Shown piece by piece: positions 8,973 to 17,322 of a DNA stretch of 46,768 nt. The position numbers were made by a program, and so were the translations under genes. Where the stretch lies: NCBI GenBank assembly GCA_963620035.1, contig CAVEXN010000019.1, positions 1 through 46,768 of the forward strand, read 5' to 3'. Each line of letters opens with the position of its first letter. The stretch's first letter is position 1. The stretch is from F23-D06 sp963620035. GTDB taxonomy: Bacteria; Bacteroidota; Bacteroidia; Bacteroidales; WCHB1-69. The notes under the pieces were generated by a model. The model was given only the letters and a program-made list of their open reading frames with translations, had not been told where the DNA came from and ran no database searches.

Positions 8973-9296
8973 CTAAATCACAACCCCATCATTCTTAATT
9001 CTCTGTTCAATGTCTGACCATGGTCTTTCAAAGTGAGAGATCGTGTCATTGAACAATTTCAGAACTACTTCCGGGTCAATCTGGGCCCATTCCGATTTTC
9101 TTGTTGTTTTCCTTAATATATAAATCTGATCTATCCTTGAATAGGCGGGATCTACTGCAAAACTCACATCATACCATTCTGCTACAGCTATAAACCTCGT
9201 ATGCGGATTCCCGCTCTTTATCTTTTCGGCCGTGGCAATAATGGAGTCCAACATTGTTTTATCAATATACGTTTTTGCTTCAATGGCTCTTTGAAA
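8973..9296 (-). pseudogene. C-terminal remnant of a type II restriction endonuclease (Bpu10I-like)
   Basis: An ATG at 9254 would give 93 residues, but the frame is open and protein-like further upstream, reading FQRAIEAKTYIDKTML before the first methionine. IEAKT followed by the conserved TAEKIKSGNP, AVAEWYDVSF and RIDQIYILRKT resembles the ExK end of a PD-(D/E)xK nuclease, and from memory the tail of Bpu10I-type enzymes. The upstream part (at least 150-200 residues expected) is absent: the frame hits a stop inside the end of the methyltransferase. The gene has therefore been cut down, most likely by a deletion joining the methyltransferase 3' end to the nuclease 3' third. Confidence 0.6.
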
Positions 9297-11058
9297 TCAT
9301 CTCGATTACACTTTCACCTATTGCTTTCGCCATAAGAACCGGCACGGCGTTGCCAATCTGTTGATATTGGCTTAACCCCTTTTCCCAACTCATTTTCGTC
9401 CGCATCCCCTCAAAGATAAAATCATCGGGAAATGACTGTAGCCGCGCCCCTTCTCTTGCTGTAAAGTTCCGATTAAGGTGCGGATGTATAAAATTGGACT
9501 GAAATGAAGCCGCAATTGTCGGGGCAGGCAGATTTCCCCACAATCTTTGATTGTTCTGGCTGAACTTGACATTAGATTTTTCATCCGGTGCTCCCCTTTT
9601 CACCGACCCATGTGTTTCCCAAACATCAATCAAAGATTGGCCGGGTTTTATTGCTTCAAAACGCTCTATAAGTCTTTTGGTATGATGCATGGCAACATGA
9701 TTCGTTACATATTTCATATTTTCACGCATCATAGCCTGATACTCGTTTTGTGGCGGCACAGGATAATCCATAACTTCCGCTCCCTGGCAAGCTTCAATTT
9801 GAGGCAAATCGGATATTGCCTCATCCACAGTGATTTTATGCCCGCCTTTTTGAGGTTCTGGAAATCTTGGAGGCAAACCCAAATCATGACGAGTCCCGAT
9901 AATGATGACCCGTTCCCTGTTTTGAGGAACTCCATAATCAGAAGACAAGAGAACCTTGTATTCAACATCATATCCGCCAAAAGAACCTGAATTCCTAAAT
10001 TCATTCAAAATAGTTTGAAACACCTCCCCTCTGTTCATAGAAAGAAGTCCCTTGACATTTTCCATCACAAACACTTTTGGAGAATACCAATTGATGAATT
10101 TTACAAAACCGTAAAACAAACGGTTCCGTGGATCATCGGCCACCAGGTTTCTTCGTTTATTGGCAAGACTGAATCCTTGACAAGGAGGTCCCCCGACAAT
10201 CACATCCGGAATCTTTCCTTCAGTCAAAGCATCTACTTCTTCTTTTGTGATTTGTGTTATGTCCTTGCATAGGAAAGGGACTCCCGGAAAATTGCGGCAA
10301 AACGTTTTCTCACAGTTTTCATCAATATCTGAAGCAAAAACTGATTGTATCCCTGCCATAGCGAACCCTTTTGTCAGTCCTCCGCAACCGGAAAACAAAT
10401 CAAAAGACACAAATTCTGTTCGACCACATTTAGGGTTATGGTTTATAGTCCTTATGACCTCTTGGAGTTCAGGCAAATCCTTATTGAAAATATCTCCTTC
10501 AAAAACTTTCTTGTTTTCTCTTTTTGTTTTAGGACGCATCGTGGATAAAATTTCAGCCCCCGTCAAATATATCGGTTTCCCGTCAACCCAATTGGTACGT
10601 GCCCGATAATCAGAAAGTAATTTTTTGACATCAACACCACAAATAGAGCATTTTCTGACTAAACGATATACCAGATAATCACCTTTAGGCGTATCATACC
10701 CTATTATCATGTCATTTTCAGAACAGACACGACTTCCACCCACCTTAAAGCCATAAACAACTTCCTCGTTTTCAAATTCATACAACAAAGCATACTGAGG
10801 ATTGGAAATGCGGGGATTATCCTTGTTCACCCAACCGTTTCTGCCCTTCCCAATCCTGACATTGTATTTCCCTACACTGTCCCATGCCAAATTGTCAAGG
10901 ATCCAATCAATCTGTTTTTTTTGATCATTTCTGAAACAACCTATAAGAAATTTATCTTTCTTACATTGCAATATATCTATAATGCTACTTTCGTTTGTTT
11001 CAGTTTGTTTGAAATCAAACTCGAAAAACAAGTCTTGTTGTTCTCCTATACAAGCCAT
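9280..11058 (-). CDS. DNA (cytosine-5-)-methyltransferase
   Basis: A C5 methyltransferase with an N-terminal extension of about 210 residues that I do not recognise; the extension contains CSICGVDVKKLL, a lone CxxC that could bind metal or belong to a target-recognition fold. The catalytic domain follows in order: motif I DLFSGCGGLTKGF, motif IV GGPPCQGFS with catalytic C293, motif VI MENVKG, motif VIII QNRERV, a variable target region, and motif X QIGNAVPVLMAKAIG. The gene is intact. Its start lies only 27 bases after lptB on the same strand, with no clear promoter between, so it may be read from the lptB operon. It is A+T-rich compared with lptB, suggesting acquisition. Confidence 0.93.
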   Translation of the reverse strand: MACIGEQQDLFFEFDFKQTETNESSIIDILQCKKDKFLIGCFRNDQKKQIDWILDNLAWDSVGKYNVRIGKGRNGWVNKDNPRISNPQYALLYEFENEEVVYGFKVGGSRVCSENDMIIGYDTPKGDYLVYRLVRKCSICGVDVKKLLSDYRARTNWVDGKPIYLTGAEILSTMRPKTKRENKKVFEGDIFNKDLPELQEVIRTINHNPKCGRTEFVSFDLFSGCGGLTKGFAMAGIQSVFASDIDENCEKTFCRNFPGVPFLCKDITQITKEEVDALTEGKIPDVIVGGPPCQGFSLANKRRNLVADDPRNRLFYGFVKFINWYSPKVFVMENVKGLLSMNRGEVFQTILNEFRNSGSFGGYDVEYKVLLSSDYGVPQNRERVIIIGTRHDLGLPPRFPEPQKGGHKITVDEAISDLPQIEACQGAEVMDYPVPPQNEYQAMMRENMKYVTNHVAMHHTKRLIERFEAIKPGQSLIDVWETHGSVKRGAPDEKSNVKFSQNNQRLWGNLPAPTIAASFQSNFIHPHLNRNFTAREGARLQSFPDDFIFEGMRTKMSWEKGLSQYQQIGNAVPVLMAKAIGESVIEMISKSH

Positions 11059-11085
11059 AAAACAAGCGTCCTTTCTATTTGAATT

Positions 11086-11844
11086 TTATTCAGAACCGGC
11101 AGTCGAGGGTTTTCGCAACTCGAAATTAGTGCCCAGATAGACTTTCTTGACAATCGGGTCGGCGGCCAGTTCCTCGGCCGTGCCCGACTTGAGGACGCTG
11201 CCCTCATAAAGCAGGTAGGCGCGGTCGGTGATGGAGAGTGTCTCGTGTACGTTATGGTCGGTGATGACAATTCCGATGTTCTTGTTTTTGAGTTTGGCGA
11301 TGATGCTCTGGATATCCTCCACGGCGATAGGGTCAACGCCGGCAAACGGTTCGTCAAGGAGGATGAACTTGGGTTCAGAGGCCAGGCAGCGTGCTATCTC
11401 GCACCGCCGCCGCTCGCCGCCCGAGAGGTTATTGCCCTTGTTGTGGCGCACTTTCTGGATGTTGAATTCGGAAATCAGCGTCTCCAGCATATCTCGCTGC
11501 TCCGCCTTGCTTTTTTTGCTGAACTGCAGGATAGCCATAATGTTCTCTTCTACCGTAAGATGACGGAACACGGAAGCCTCCTGCGGCAGATACGCCAGTC
11601 CGAGCCGCGCACGCATATACATAGGCAGGTCGGTAATGTCGCGGTCGTTCAGGAATATCTTGCCCGAGAATGGCTTGATAAGCCCTACTATCATATAGAA
11701 GGATGTCGTCTTGCCCGCACCGTTCGGTCCCAGCAGCCCGACAATCTCGCCTTGGGTGAAGTTTATCGAAACATCATTGACGACCGTCCGGCTCTTGTAT
11801 TTCTTGGTCAGCCCTTCTGTCCGTATCTTGTATTCCGTTTCCAT
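11086..11844 (-). CDS. lptB: LPS export ABC transporter ATP-binding protein LptB
   Basis: LptB powers the LptFGC complex that extracts lipopolysaccharide from the inner membrane. It shows Walker A GPNGAGKTT (residues 39-47), Q-loop LPQEASVF, signature LSGGERRR, Walker B FILLDEPFAGVDP and the switch histidine in TDHNV. The LPQEASVFR and PFAGVDP variants are characteristic of LptB rather than of general ABC ATPases. The length is 252. The start ATG lies just beyond the stop of the SRPBCC gene, so the two form an operon. Confidence 0.93.
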   Translation of the reverse strand: METEYKIRTEGLTKKYKSRTVVNDVSINFTQGEIVGLLGPNGAGKTTSFYMIVGLIKPFSGKIFLNDRDITDLPMYMRARLGLAYLPQEASVFRHLTVEENIMAILQFSKKSKAEQRDMLETLISEFNIQKVRHNKGNNLSGGERRRCEIARCLASEPKFILLDEPFAGVDPIAVEDIQSIIAKLKNKNIGIVITDHNVHETLSITDRAYLLYEGSVLKSGTAEELAADPIVKKVYLGTNFELRKPSTAGSE

Positions 11845-11846
11845 CC

Positions 11847-12251
11847 TTACATCCTTTCTGCCAGTTCTTTTATCTTTTCCATACTTTTGTCAAGGGTATT
11901 CTGCATCATACCCTTAAGCATGCCTTGCAAGAAAAAAGGCACCTCGGCATCCATCTCCAACTGCAAATTGCAGCCTTCGCCCTCGCTTTCGATGTGGGCT
12001 GAGGCAGTGGCCGTGATACCCTTGTCGGAGCCCAACCGGTACGACACCAGTGAGTAAGGGGTCTGCTGCAGAAGCGTCAACGTGCATGTGGCCATGCCGC
12101 CGACGGTGAAACGGCAGCCGTTCTCCACCTTCTCCACATTGGAGACCTGTGGCAAAGAGGGGAAAGTTTCGGCCTGCAAGAAACGGACAAACAGATTGTA
12201 AACCTTTTCGGAGGATGCGTTGAGATGTTCTCTGGTGCTGCTGATCTTCAT
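11847..12251 (-). CDS. SRPBCC-fold (START/polyketide cyclase-like) small protein
   Basis: About 134 residues form a single SRPBCC-type domain: the opening KISSTREHLNASSEKVYNLF, a strand-rich middle and a long amphipathic C-terminal helix, LKGMMQNTLDKSMEKI. Members bind hydrophobic ligands; the ligand here is unknown. Three in-frame ATGs exist (12263, 12260, 12251). I chose 12251 because transcription from the -7 box at 12278-12285 would start near 12270, leaving almost no leader for the first ATG. It shares an operon with lptB, which is a conserved Bacteroidales arrangement as far as I recall. Confidence 0.75.
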   Translation of the reverse strand: MKISSTREHLNASSEKVYNLFVRFLQAETFPSLPQVSNVEKVENGCRFTVGGMATCTLTLLQQTPYSLVSYRLGSDKGITATASAHIESEGEGCNLQLEMDAEVPFFLQGMLKGMMQNTLDKSMEKIKELAERM

Positions 12252-12267
12252 AGCGGTCATCATGTTG

Positions 12268-12315
12268 ATATGAGGCGCAAAGATAGCCTTTTTTTACTAT
12301 CTTTGCGCCTCATAT
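12268..12315. promoter_or_regulatory. Divergent promoters inside an 18-base perfect inverted repeat
   Basis: ATATGAGGCGCAAAGATA (12268-12285) and its exact reverse complement (12298-12315) flank a 12-base spacer rich in T. Each arm contains a perfect -7 box TATCTTTG, one pointing left to the SRPBCC-lptB genes (12278-12285) and one right to mscL (12298-12305). The symmetry therefore creates two facing-away promoters. The same element could also fold as a hairpin. Confidence 0.65.
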
Positions 12316-12342
12316 TTTGGTCTAACACAACAATACTTCTTT

Positions 12343-12765
12343 ATGAAAAAGTTTCTTCAGGAATTCAAGACATTTGCCATGAGAGGCAATGTGATGGACA
12401 TGGCTGTCGGTGTCATCATCGGCGGAGCGTTCGGGAAAATCATCACCTCATTAGTCAACGACATCCTTATGCCGCCCATCGGTTGGCTCATCGGCGGCAT
12501 GGACTTCACCAAACTGAGTCTCCGCTTCCCTGCACGCGAGGGTATGGAGCAAGTGACGTGGAACTACGGCAACTTCATTCAGGTGCTCATCGACTTCATC
12601 ATCGTGGCGTTCTGCATCTTCTTGATGATCAAAGGCATCAACCGCCTTTCCCAACTCGGCAAGAAGAAAGAGGAAGAGGTCGCTGCAACCACCGAGCCGG
12701 AACTCACCAAAGAAGAGCAGCTGCTCACCGAGATCCGCGACCTTCTGAGGAAAGACAACAACTAA
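12343..12765 (+). CDS. mscL: Large-conductance mechanosensitive channel MscL
   Basis: MscL opens under membrane tension to release solutes in osmotic downshock. The N-terminal amphipathic helix and TM1 (MKKFLQEFKTFAMRGNVMDM, then AVGVIIGGAFGKIITSLVND) are typical, followed by a periplasmic loop and TM2 (about residues 77-98, FIIVAFCIFLMI). A charged cytoplasmic bundle with KKKEEE ends the protein. The 140-residue length is normal. It is followed after 21 bases by pyrC on the same strand. Confidence 0.95.
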   Translation: MKKFLQEFKTFAMRGNVMDMAVGVIIGGAFGKIITSLVNDILMPPIGWLIGGMDFTKLSLRFPAREGMEQVTWNYGNFIQVLIDFIIVAFCIFLMIKGINRLSQLGKKKEEEVAATTEPELTKEEQLLTEIRDLLRKDNN

Positions 12766-12786
12766 ACGAAAAACCGTATAGAAATA

Positions 12787-13962
12787 ATGCTACTCGAACA
12801 CGTTCATATTGTTGACGACAAACTGGATGCCGTAGCCGACATCACAGTCGAAAACGGCATCATCAGCCACATTGACCTTAGCGAAGACGCGGCCATACCG
12901 GAAATGCCCGTGTTGCTTCCGGCATTCACCGACCTGCATGCCCACTTCCGCGACCCGGGCTTCACCTATAAGGAAGACATCGTTTCGGGCAGCCGTGCCG
13001 CCGTGCGCGGAGGCTATACCGCTGTCAACCTGATGCCCAACACAAACCCTGTCGTCAGCAGCATTGAGCAGGCACGCGACGTGGAGCGCCGCATTGCGCA
13101 ATTAAACCTCATCAGCGCCAACCAATGCATCAGCATGACAATAGACGAAAAAGGCGACGACTGCTCACACCTGCGCCACATAGAAGCCGGCGAGGTGCCT
13201 TTTGTGTCTGATGACGGCAAGGGTGTGAACCGCTCTGACGTGATGGAAGAGATTTTCCGGATATGCAAAGAAAAAGGTTTCCTCATTATGGCGCATGAAG
13301 AAGATGCGCGCTACAGTCCGCAAGACCTGCGTATGGCGGAGAACGCTATGACAATCAGAGATATAGAACTTTGCGCCAAAACCGGCGGCGCCATACACTT
13401 CTGCCACGTAAGCACACGCGAGTCCATTGAGGCCATTGCGGCGGCCAAGCGCAGCGGTTTGCGCGTTTCGTGCGAAATCACCCCGCACCACATCTATTGG
13501 AACGCCGAGCAGGCCGCCCGCTACCGGGTAGCGCCGCCATTCCGCACCGACGACGACATCAATGCGCTCATCGAAGCACTGCGGAACGGTGTGGCCGACA
13601 CCATCAGCACCGACCATGCCCCGCACACCCCCGAAGACAAGGCCACCGGTGCCAACGGCATCTCCGGCATCGAGACCGCTTTCCCGCTCTGTTATACGAA
13701 ACTGGTGAAAGGTGGCTTCCTGACCCTCCAACAACTTGTGAAGCTGATGTCCGCGACCCCATCCGCTATGATGAACCTCAACAAAGGCCGCTTTCAAACC
13801 GGCATGACAGCCGACTTCGTGCTGGTTGACCTCAACGAGCCTTACCGCATCAACTCCGCCGACTTTGCCTCGCGAGGCAAGAACACCCCGTTTGACGGTG
13901 AAATCGTCTATGGACGCATCCTCAAAACCTTCAAAGAGGGCAAGACGGTTTTTGAGGCCTGA
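12787..13962 (+). CDS. pyrC: Dihydroorotase (class I type)
   Basis: The enzyme closes carbamoyl-aspartate to dihydroorotate in pyrimidine synthesis. Zinc-binding HAH lies at residues 51-53 within DLHAHFRDPG. Further ligands are in HFCHVST and ITPHH, and the catalytic aspartate is in STDHAPHTPEDK. The class I-like VSDDGKG segment places an aspartate where class II enzymes have a carbamylated lysine. At 391 residues it is slightly shorter than many class I enzymes but complete. The class could be confused with allantoinase or hydantoinase, but the DPG and STDHAPH motifs favour dihydroorotase. It sits between mscL and xseA in one apparent operon. Confidence 0.9.
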   Translation: MLLEHVHIVDDKLDAVADITVENGIISHIDLSEDAAIPEMPVLLPAFTDLHAHFRDPGFTYKEDIVSGSRAAVRGGYTAVNLMPNTNPVVSSIEQARDVERRIAQLNLISANQCISMTIDEKGDDCSHLRHIEAGEVPFVSDDGKGVNRSDVMEEIFRICKEKGFLIMAHEEDARYSPQDLRMAENAMTIRDIELCAKTGGAIHFCHVSTRESIEAIAAAKRSGLRVSCEITPHHIYWNAEQAARYRVAPPFRTDDDINALIEALRNGVADTISTDHAPHTPEDKATGANGISGIETAFPLCYTKLVKGGFLTLQQLVKLMSATPSAMMNLNKGRFQTGMTADFVLVDLNEPYRINSADFASRGKNTPFDGEIVYGRILKTFKEGKTVFEA

Positions 13963-13991
13963 CGGACATCAAGACGACAATCACTCAAACG

Positions 13992-15269
13992 ATGGAAAAA
14001 GAAAGGGAAACGTTCAACGGCCACAAAGTCTATCTGCTCTCCGAGATAGCCTACAGTCTGCACCGGATGGTCGAGCAGAATTACCGACAGCCCTATTACA
14101 TCAAGGCTGAAATCGTAAAGCTCAACTACTACAAGAAAACCGGGCATTGCTATCCCGAACTGGTAGAGAAAGAGGGCAAAGACATCAAGGCCGAGATGCG
14201 TGCCGTCATCTGGAAGCAGAATTTCAGCAACATCAACGGGCGCTTTCTGCAGATCACGGGCGAGCCCATCAAGGAGAACATCAGCATCCTCTGTCTCGCC
14301 TCCGTCGAATACAGTCCAAAACATGGCTTGGCGCTGCACATACAGGACATAGAGCCCACCTACACGCTGGGCGAAATCATGAAGAACCGCAATGCCGTCA
14401 TTGCGAGGCTGAAGAAAGAGGGGGTGTTCGCACAGAACAAATCCCTTTCCCTTCCGCCGCTCCCCAAGCGGATAGCGGTCATATCGGTTGACAGCAGCAA
14501 AGGCTACAGCGACTTCATCGCCACGCTCAACGGCAACCGTTACGGCTACTGTTTTTCCACCACTCTTTTCCCGTCGATACTGCAAGGCGAGCGTGCCGTT
14601 GAGGGCATCACCGCCTGCTTGGCGGCGATAGCGGCGCACCGGGGCGAGTTTGACTGCGTCACCATCGTGCGAGGAGGAGGCGGCGACGTAGGACTCAACT
14701 GCTACGACGACTACCGCATCGCCTATTGTGTGGCCACCTTTCCGCTGCCCGTGCTTACCGGCATCGGACACTCCACCAACCTCAGCATCACCGACATGGT
14801 GGCACATACCAACTTCATAACCCCTACCGACGTGGCCTTTGCCCTCATAGACTGCTTCCGCCGTTTTGACGAGAAACTGCAGACTTGCCAAGTAAGCCTC
14901 CAGAAAGTGAGCGTCGTGCTGCAGAAGAACCTCAGCACCCTCAATCTTACGGCCGCCAGGATTTCCAACCTCGCCCAGAACAGACTGCAAGGCACCAAAG
15001 ACCTGCTCGGCCTATATGCCGACAAAGCCTCTTCTGAACCGCTCCGCCGACTGAAACGGGAAACTGAAATTCTGACCATGACAGAAGAAAAAGTACAACT
15101 GCTGCACCCCGGCAACATCCTGAAGCGCGGCTTCAGCATCACCCGGCTCAACGGCAAGGCGTTGACCGGAAACGGCACGCTCAAACCCGGCGACGTGCTC
15201 GACACGCAGTTGTACCACGGAAAAGTCACCAGCATCGTGTCGGAAGTGCCCGGGAGCAGCAACGAATAG
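13992..15269 (+). CDS. xseA: Exodeoxyribonuclease VII large subunit
   Basis: XseA with several XseB subunits degrades single-stranded DNA. The N-terminal OB-fold (about residues 12-110; SEIAYSLHRM and YYIKAEIVKLNYYKKTGHCY) is followed by the nuclease domain with IAVISVDSSKGYSDF, the glycine run VRGGGGDVGLNCYDDY, and TGIGHSTNLSITD. A helical region and the ending LKRGFSITRLNGKAL complete it. The length of 425 is normal. The small subunit xseB, which commonly follows, is not present here: the next 155 bases are non-coding and then folA begins. Confidence 0.93.
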   Translation: MEKERETFNGHKVYLLSEIAYSLHRMVEQNYRQPYYIKAEIVKLNYYKKTGHCYPELVEKEGKDIKAEMRAVIWKQNFSNINGRFLQITGEPIKENISILCLASVEYSPKHGLALHIQDIEPTYTLGEIMKNRNAVIARLKKEGVFAQNKSLSLPPLPKRIAVISVDSSKGYSDFIATLNGNRYGYCFSTTLFPSILQGERAVEGITACLAAIAAHRGEFDCVTIVRGGGGDVGLNCYDDYRIAYCVATFPLPVLTGIGHSTNLSITDMVAHTNFITPTDVAFALIDCFRRFDEKLQTCQVSLQKVSVVLQKNLSTLNLTAARISNLAQNRLQGTKDLLGLYADKASSEPLRRLKRETEILTMTEEKVQLLHPGNILKRGFSITRLNGKALTGNGTLKPGDVLDTQLYHGKVTSIVSEVPGSSNE

Positions 15270-15390
15270 AAGCCGCCGGAGAAAACCTAACTGCTTTCAT
15301 AGCAACCAAGCCGGAACACAACAACCCGTAACCTGCTGACCAGACATGGTCCGGAAATTCATACGGCACTGAAGAATAACAATTTTATGC

Positions 15391-15398
15391 TATTTTTG
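15391..15398 (+). promoter_or_regulatory. Promoter -7 box for folA
   Basis: TATTTTTG fits TAnnTTTG and lies 27 bases before ATG 15425. Confidence 0.55.
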
Positions 15399-15424
15399 CC
15401 GTTCCTAAAAAACATCCTTTACCA

Positions 15425-15916
15425 ATGAAAAACCTGAGTATGATTGCAGCCGTAGGACAGAACCTTGAATTGGGCTACCAAAACCAGTTGCTCTGTCATT
15501 TGCCCAAAGACCTCAAGCATTTCAAGGAGATCACCAGCGGACATACCGTCATTATGGGCGACCGCACCTGGGATTCGCTGCCGAAGAAACCGCTGCCGAA
15601 CCGCCTCAATGTTGTTGTCACACTAGAAGAGACCGTTTTTCCCGACTGCATCACCGTACATTCTGTCGAAGAGGTACTCGCATTAGCGCATGACGGGAAA
15701 GACGAGGTTTTTGTCATGGGAGGCGCCACCATGTACCGGCTTTTCATGCCATACGCCCAAACCCTTTACCTCACCCGCATTCTCTCCACTTTCACGGCCG
15801 ATGTCTTCTTTCCCGCCATCAATGAGCAGGAATGGATCGTCACCGGAAACGAGTTCATCCCTAAAGACGAAAAAAACATATACGATTTGTATTTCCAAAC
15901 CTTGTCAAGAAAATAA
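15425..15916 (+). CDS. folA: Dihydrofolate reductase
   Basis: It reduces dihydrofolate with NADPH. It shows the opening SMIAAVGQNLELGYQNQLLC, the HLPKDLKHFKEITSGHTVIM helix-strand with the substrate-binding acidic residue in LPKDLKHF, the NADPH loop MGDRTWDSLPKKPLPNR, and VMGGATMY. The 163-residue length is typical. The family usually has a proline-tryptophan pair near GNQIPW; here the corresponding stretch reads NQLLCHLP, a mild departure. The next gene starts two bases after its stop. Confidence 0.93.
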   Translation: MKNLSMIAAVGQNLELGYQNQLLCHLPKDLKHFKEITSGHTVIMGDRTWDSLPKKPLPNRLNVVVTLEETVFPDCITVHSVEEVLALAHDGKDEVFVMGGATMYRLFMPYAQTLYLTRILSTFTADVFFPAINEQEWIVTGNEFIPKDEKNIYDLYFQTLSRK

Positions 15917-15918
15917 AC

Positions 15919-16473
15919 ATGAAAAGAGTTCTCACATTGTTCTGCCTTGCTGTCATCACCCTCTGCGCCACAGCCCAAAAGCCATCAAAGCAACTGCCCG
16001 TCCCGGATCTGCCTATCGATGAGCGCACCAATCTGGTAACCTACCAGGACGTTGTCAAACAGGAGGGGACACCCCAAGTGCTGTACGAACGTGCCATGGC
16101 TTGGGTGAAGAAACAGTACAAGAACACTGCCGAAGTCATCAAAAAAGCAGATGCTGAAAACGCGACCATTGAGATGCGCTCCAGCGTGCGCATCTTCTCC
16201 AAGCAGAAAGACGGCACGATGCTTCCCAAGAATGTGGTCTATTACAACTTCAAACTCGAGTGTCGTGACAACCGCTACCGCTACACCATCACGAACTTCA
16301 ATGAGAAAGCCACGGCCGCAGCCCCAATCGAAAACTGGTTCAAAACCGACAGCCCTTACTGGTCGCCATCCCAGTACGAATGGCTTCAGCAGGTAGACGA
16401 TCAAATCAAGACGCTGATCAATTCTCTGGAGGAAGGTATGCTGCCACCGGAAGTGTTTGAAGATGAATGGTAA
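15919..16473 (+). CDS. DUF4468 domain-containing exported protein
   Basis: A signal peptide (MKRVLTLFCLAVITLCATAQ) leads into a domain that I assign to DUF4468, a Bacteroidetes family with a TBP-like fold and unknown role. Support comes from YERAMAWVKKQYKN, MRSSVRIFSKQ and the conserved YYNFKLECRDNRYRYTITNF. The acidic C terminus (PEVFEDEW) overlaps the start of the next gene. It is co-transcribed with folA upstream (2-base gap) and the MbnP-like gene downstream. Confidence 0.75.
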   Translation: MKRVLTLFCLAVITLCATAQKPSKQLPVPDLPIDERTNLVTYQDVVKQEGTPQVLYERAMAWVKKQYKNTAEVIKKADAENATIEMRSSVRIFSKQKDGTMLPKNVVYYNFKLECRDNRYRYTITNFNEKATAAAPIENWFKTDSPYWSPSQYEWLQQVDDQIKTLINSLEEGMLPPEVFEDEW

Positions 16474-17206
16474 ACACCTTTGTTCCGTTGCTCTGCTTTG
16501 TATTCTGGCTGCCGCCTGCACAAAGCCGTCAGGACATTTGAAGATCGGTTTTTCCTTTCACATTGACGGCACACCGCTGGAGCGCAACACTTTTCTGTAC
16601 CACAATGCAGCAGACAACCTATACAAGGTCACTGACCTTCAGTTTTTCATCTCCAACGTTGTTTTGACCATGACAGACGGAACGCGCGTGCCTATCATTT
16701 CTGACAAGGCCGCCCATTACGTTGACGCAAACCTCGACAGCACTTTGTCGTGGTTCCCTGTCGACGAACTGCCCTGCGGCACCTACAAGAGCATCGAGTT
16801 CTGCTTCGGGCTGGCGCCTGAGCTCAACTACACCGGGGCCTACCCCTCTGCCCCGGAGAACAACATGAGTTGGCCCGCCTTGTTGGGCGGCGGCTATCAT
16901 TATATGAAAATCAACGGATTCTGGCAATCTAACGACCACACGGCAAAGCCTTTCGCCTTGCATACAGGGCGCACCGTCACCGACGGGCAAACCACAGACC
17001 ACTCATTCACGGTCAGTCTGCCGTTGTCGCATCTTTCCGTCAGCAAAGAGGGCATTGCCAACCTCACCATTGCGATGAACATCAACGGCTGGTTCAATAC
17101 GCCGAACCTCATCAACCTCGACGTAACAGGCGGCAGCATAATGCAAGACAGGCAGATACAAGAGCAGATGTCTGAAAACGGCACGAAAGTCTTCACGGTT
17201 CAATAG
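16463..17206 (+). CDS. MbnP-like lipoprotein
   Basis: The lipobox LAAAC (after HLCSVALLCI) marks a surface or periplasmic lipoprotein. The domain resembles the MbnP family: it opens LKIGFSFHIDGTPLERN, has LYKVTDLQFFISNVVLTM, then a lone GGGYHYMKINGFW. MbnP proteins are copper-linked and usually pair with the di-heme peroxidase MbnH, which is absent here. Two in-frame ATGs exist (16457 and 16463); MNGKHLC at 16463 gives the better signal peptide. It overlaps the DUF4468 gene by about 11 bases. Metal binding is inferred from the family only. Confidence 0.7.
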   Translation: MNGKHLCSVALLCILAAACTKPSGHLKIGFSFHIDGTPLERNTFLYHNAADNLYKVTDLQFFISNVVLTMTDGTRVPIISDKAAHYVDANLDSTLSWFPVDELPCGTYKSIEFCFGLAPELNYTGAYPSAPENNMSWPALLGGGYHYMKINGFWQSNDHTAKPFALHTGRTVTDGQTTDHSFTVSLPLSHLSVSKEGIANLTIAMNINGWFNTPNLINLDVTGGSIMQDRQIQEQMSENGTKVFTVQ

Positions 17207-17243
17207 TCCGGGCATTGTCAAAGCCACCGTTTTGCATTTTTGC

Positions 17244-17251
17244 TACTTTTG
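17244..17251 (+). promoter_or_regulatory. Promoter -7 box for the DUF4837 gene
   Basis: TACTTTTG fits TAnnTTTG; ATG 17323 follows after about 70 bases. Confidence 0.5.
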
Positions 17252-17322
17252 CACCGATACTTATTTTCAAAAAACAAACAAAAGCAGTTTCTTGATTATT
17301 CACAGCAAAAAAAAACGACACA

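Noticed and set aside
13908..14990. Minus-strand frame opposite xseA
   Set aside because: No domain signal; xseA is clear on the plus strand.
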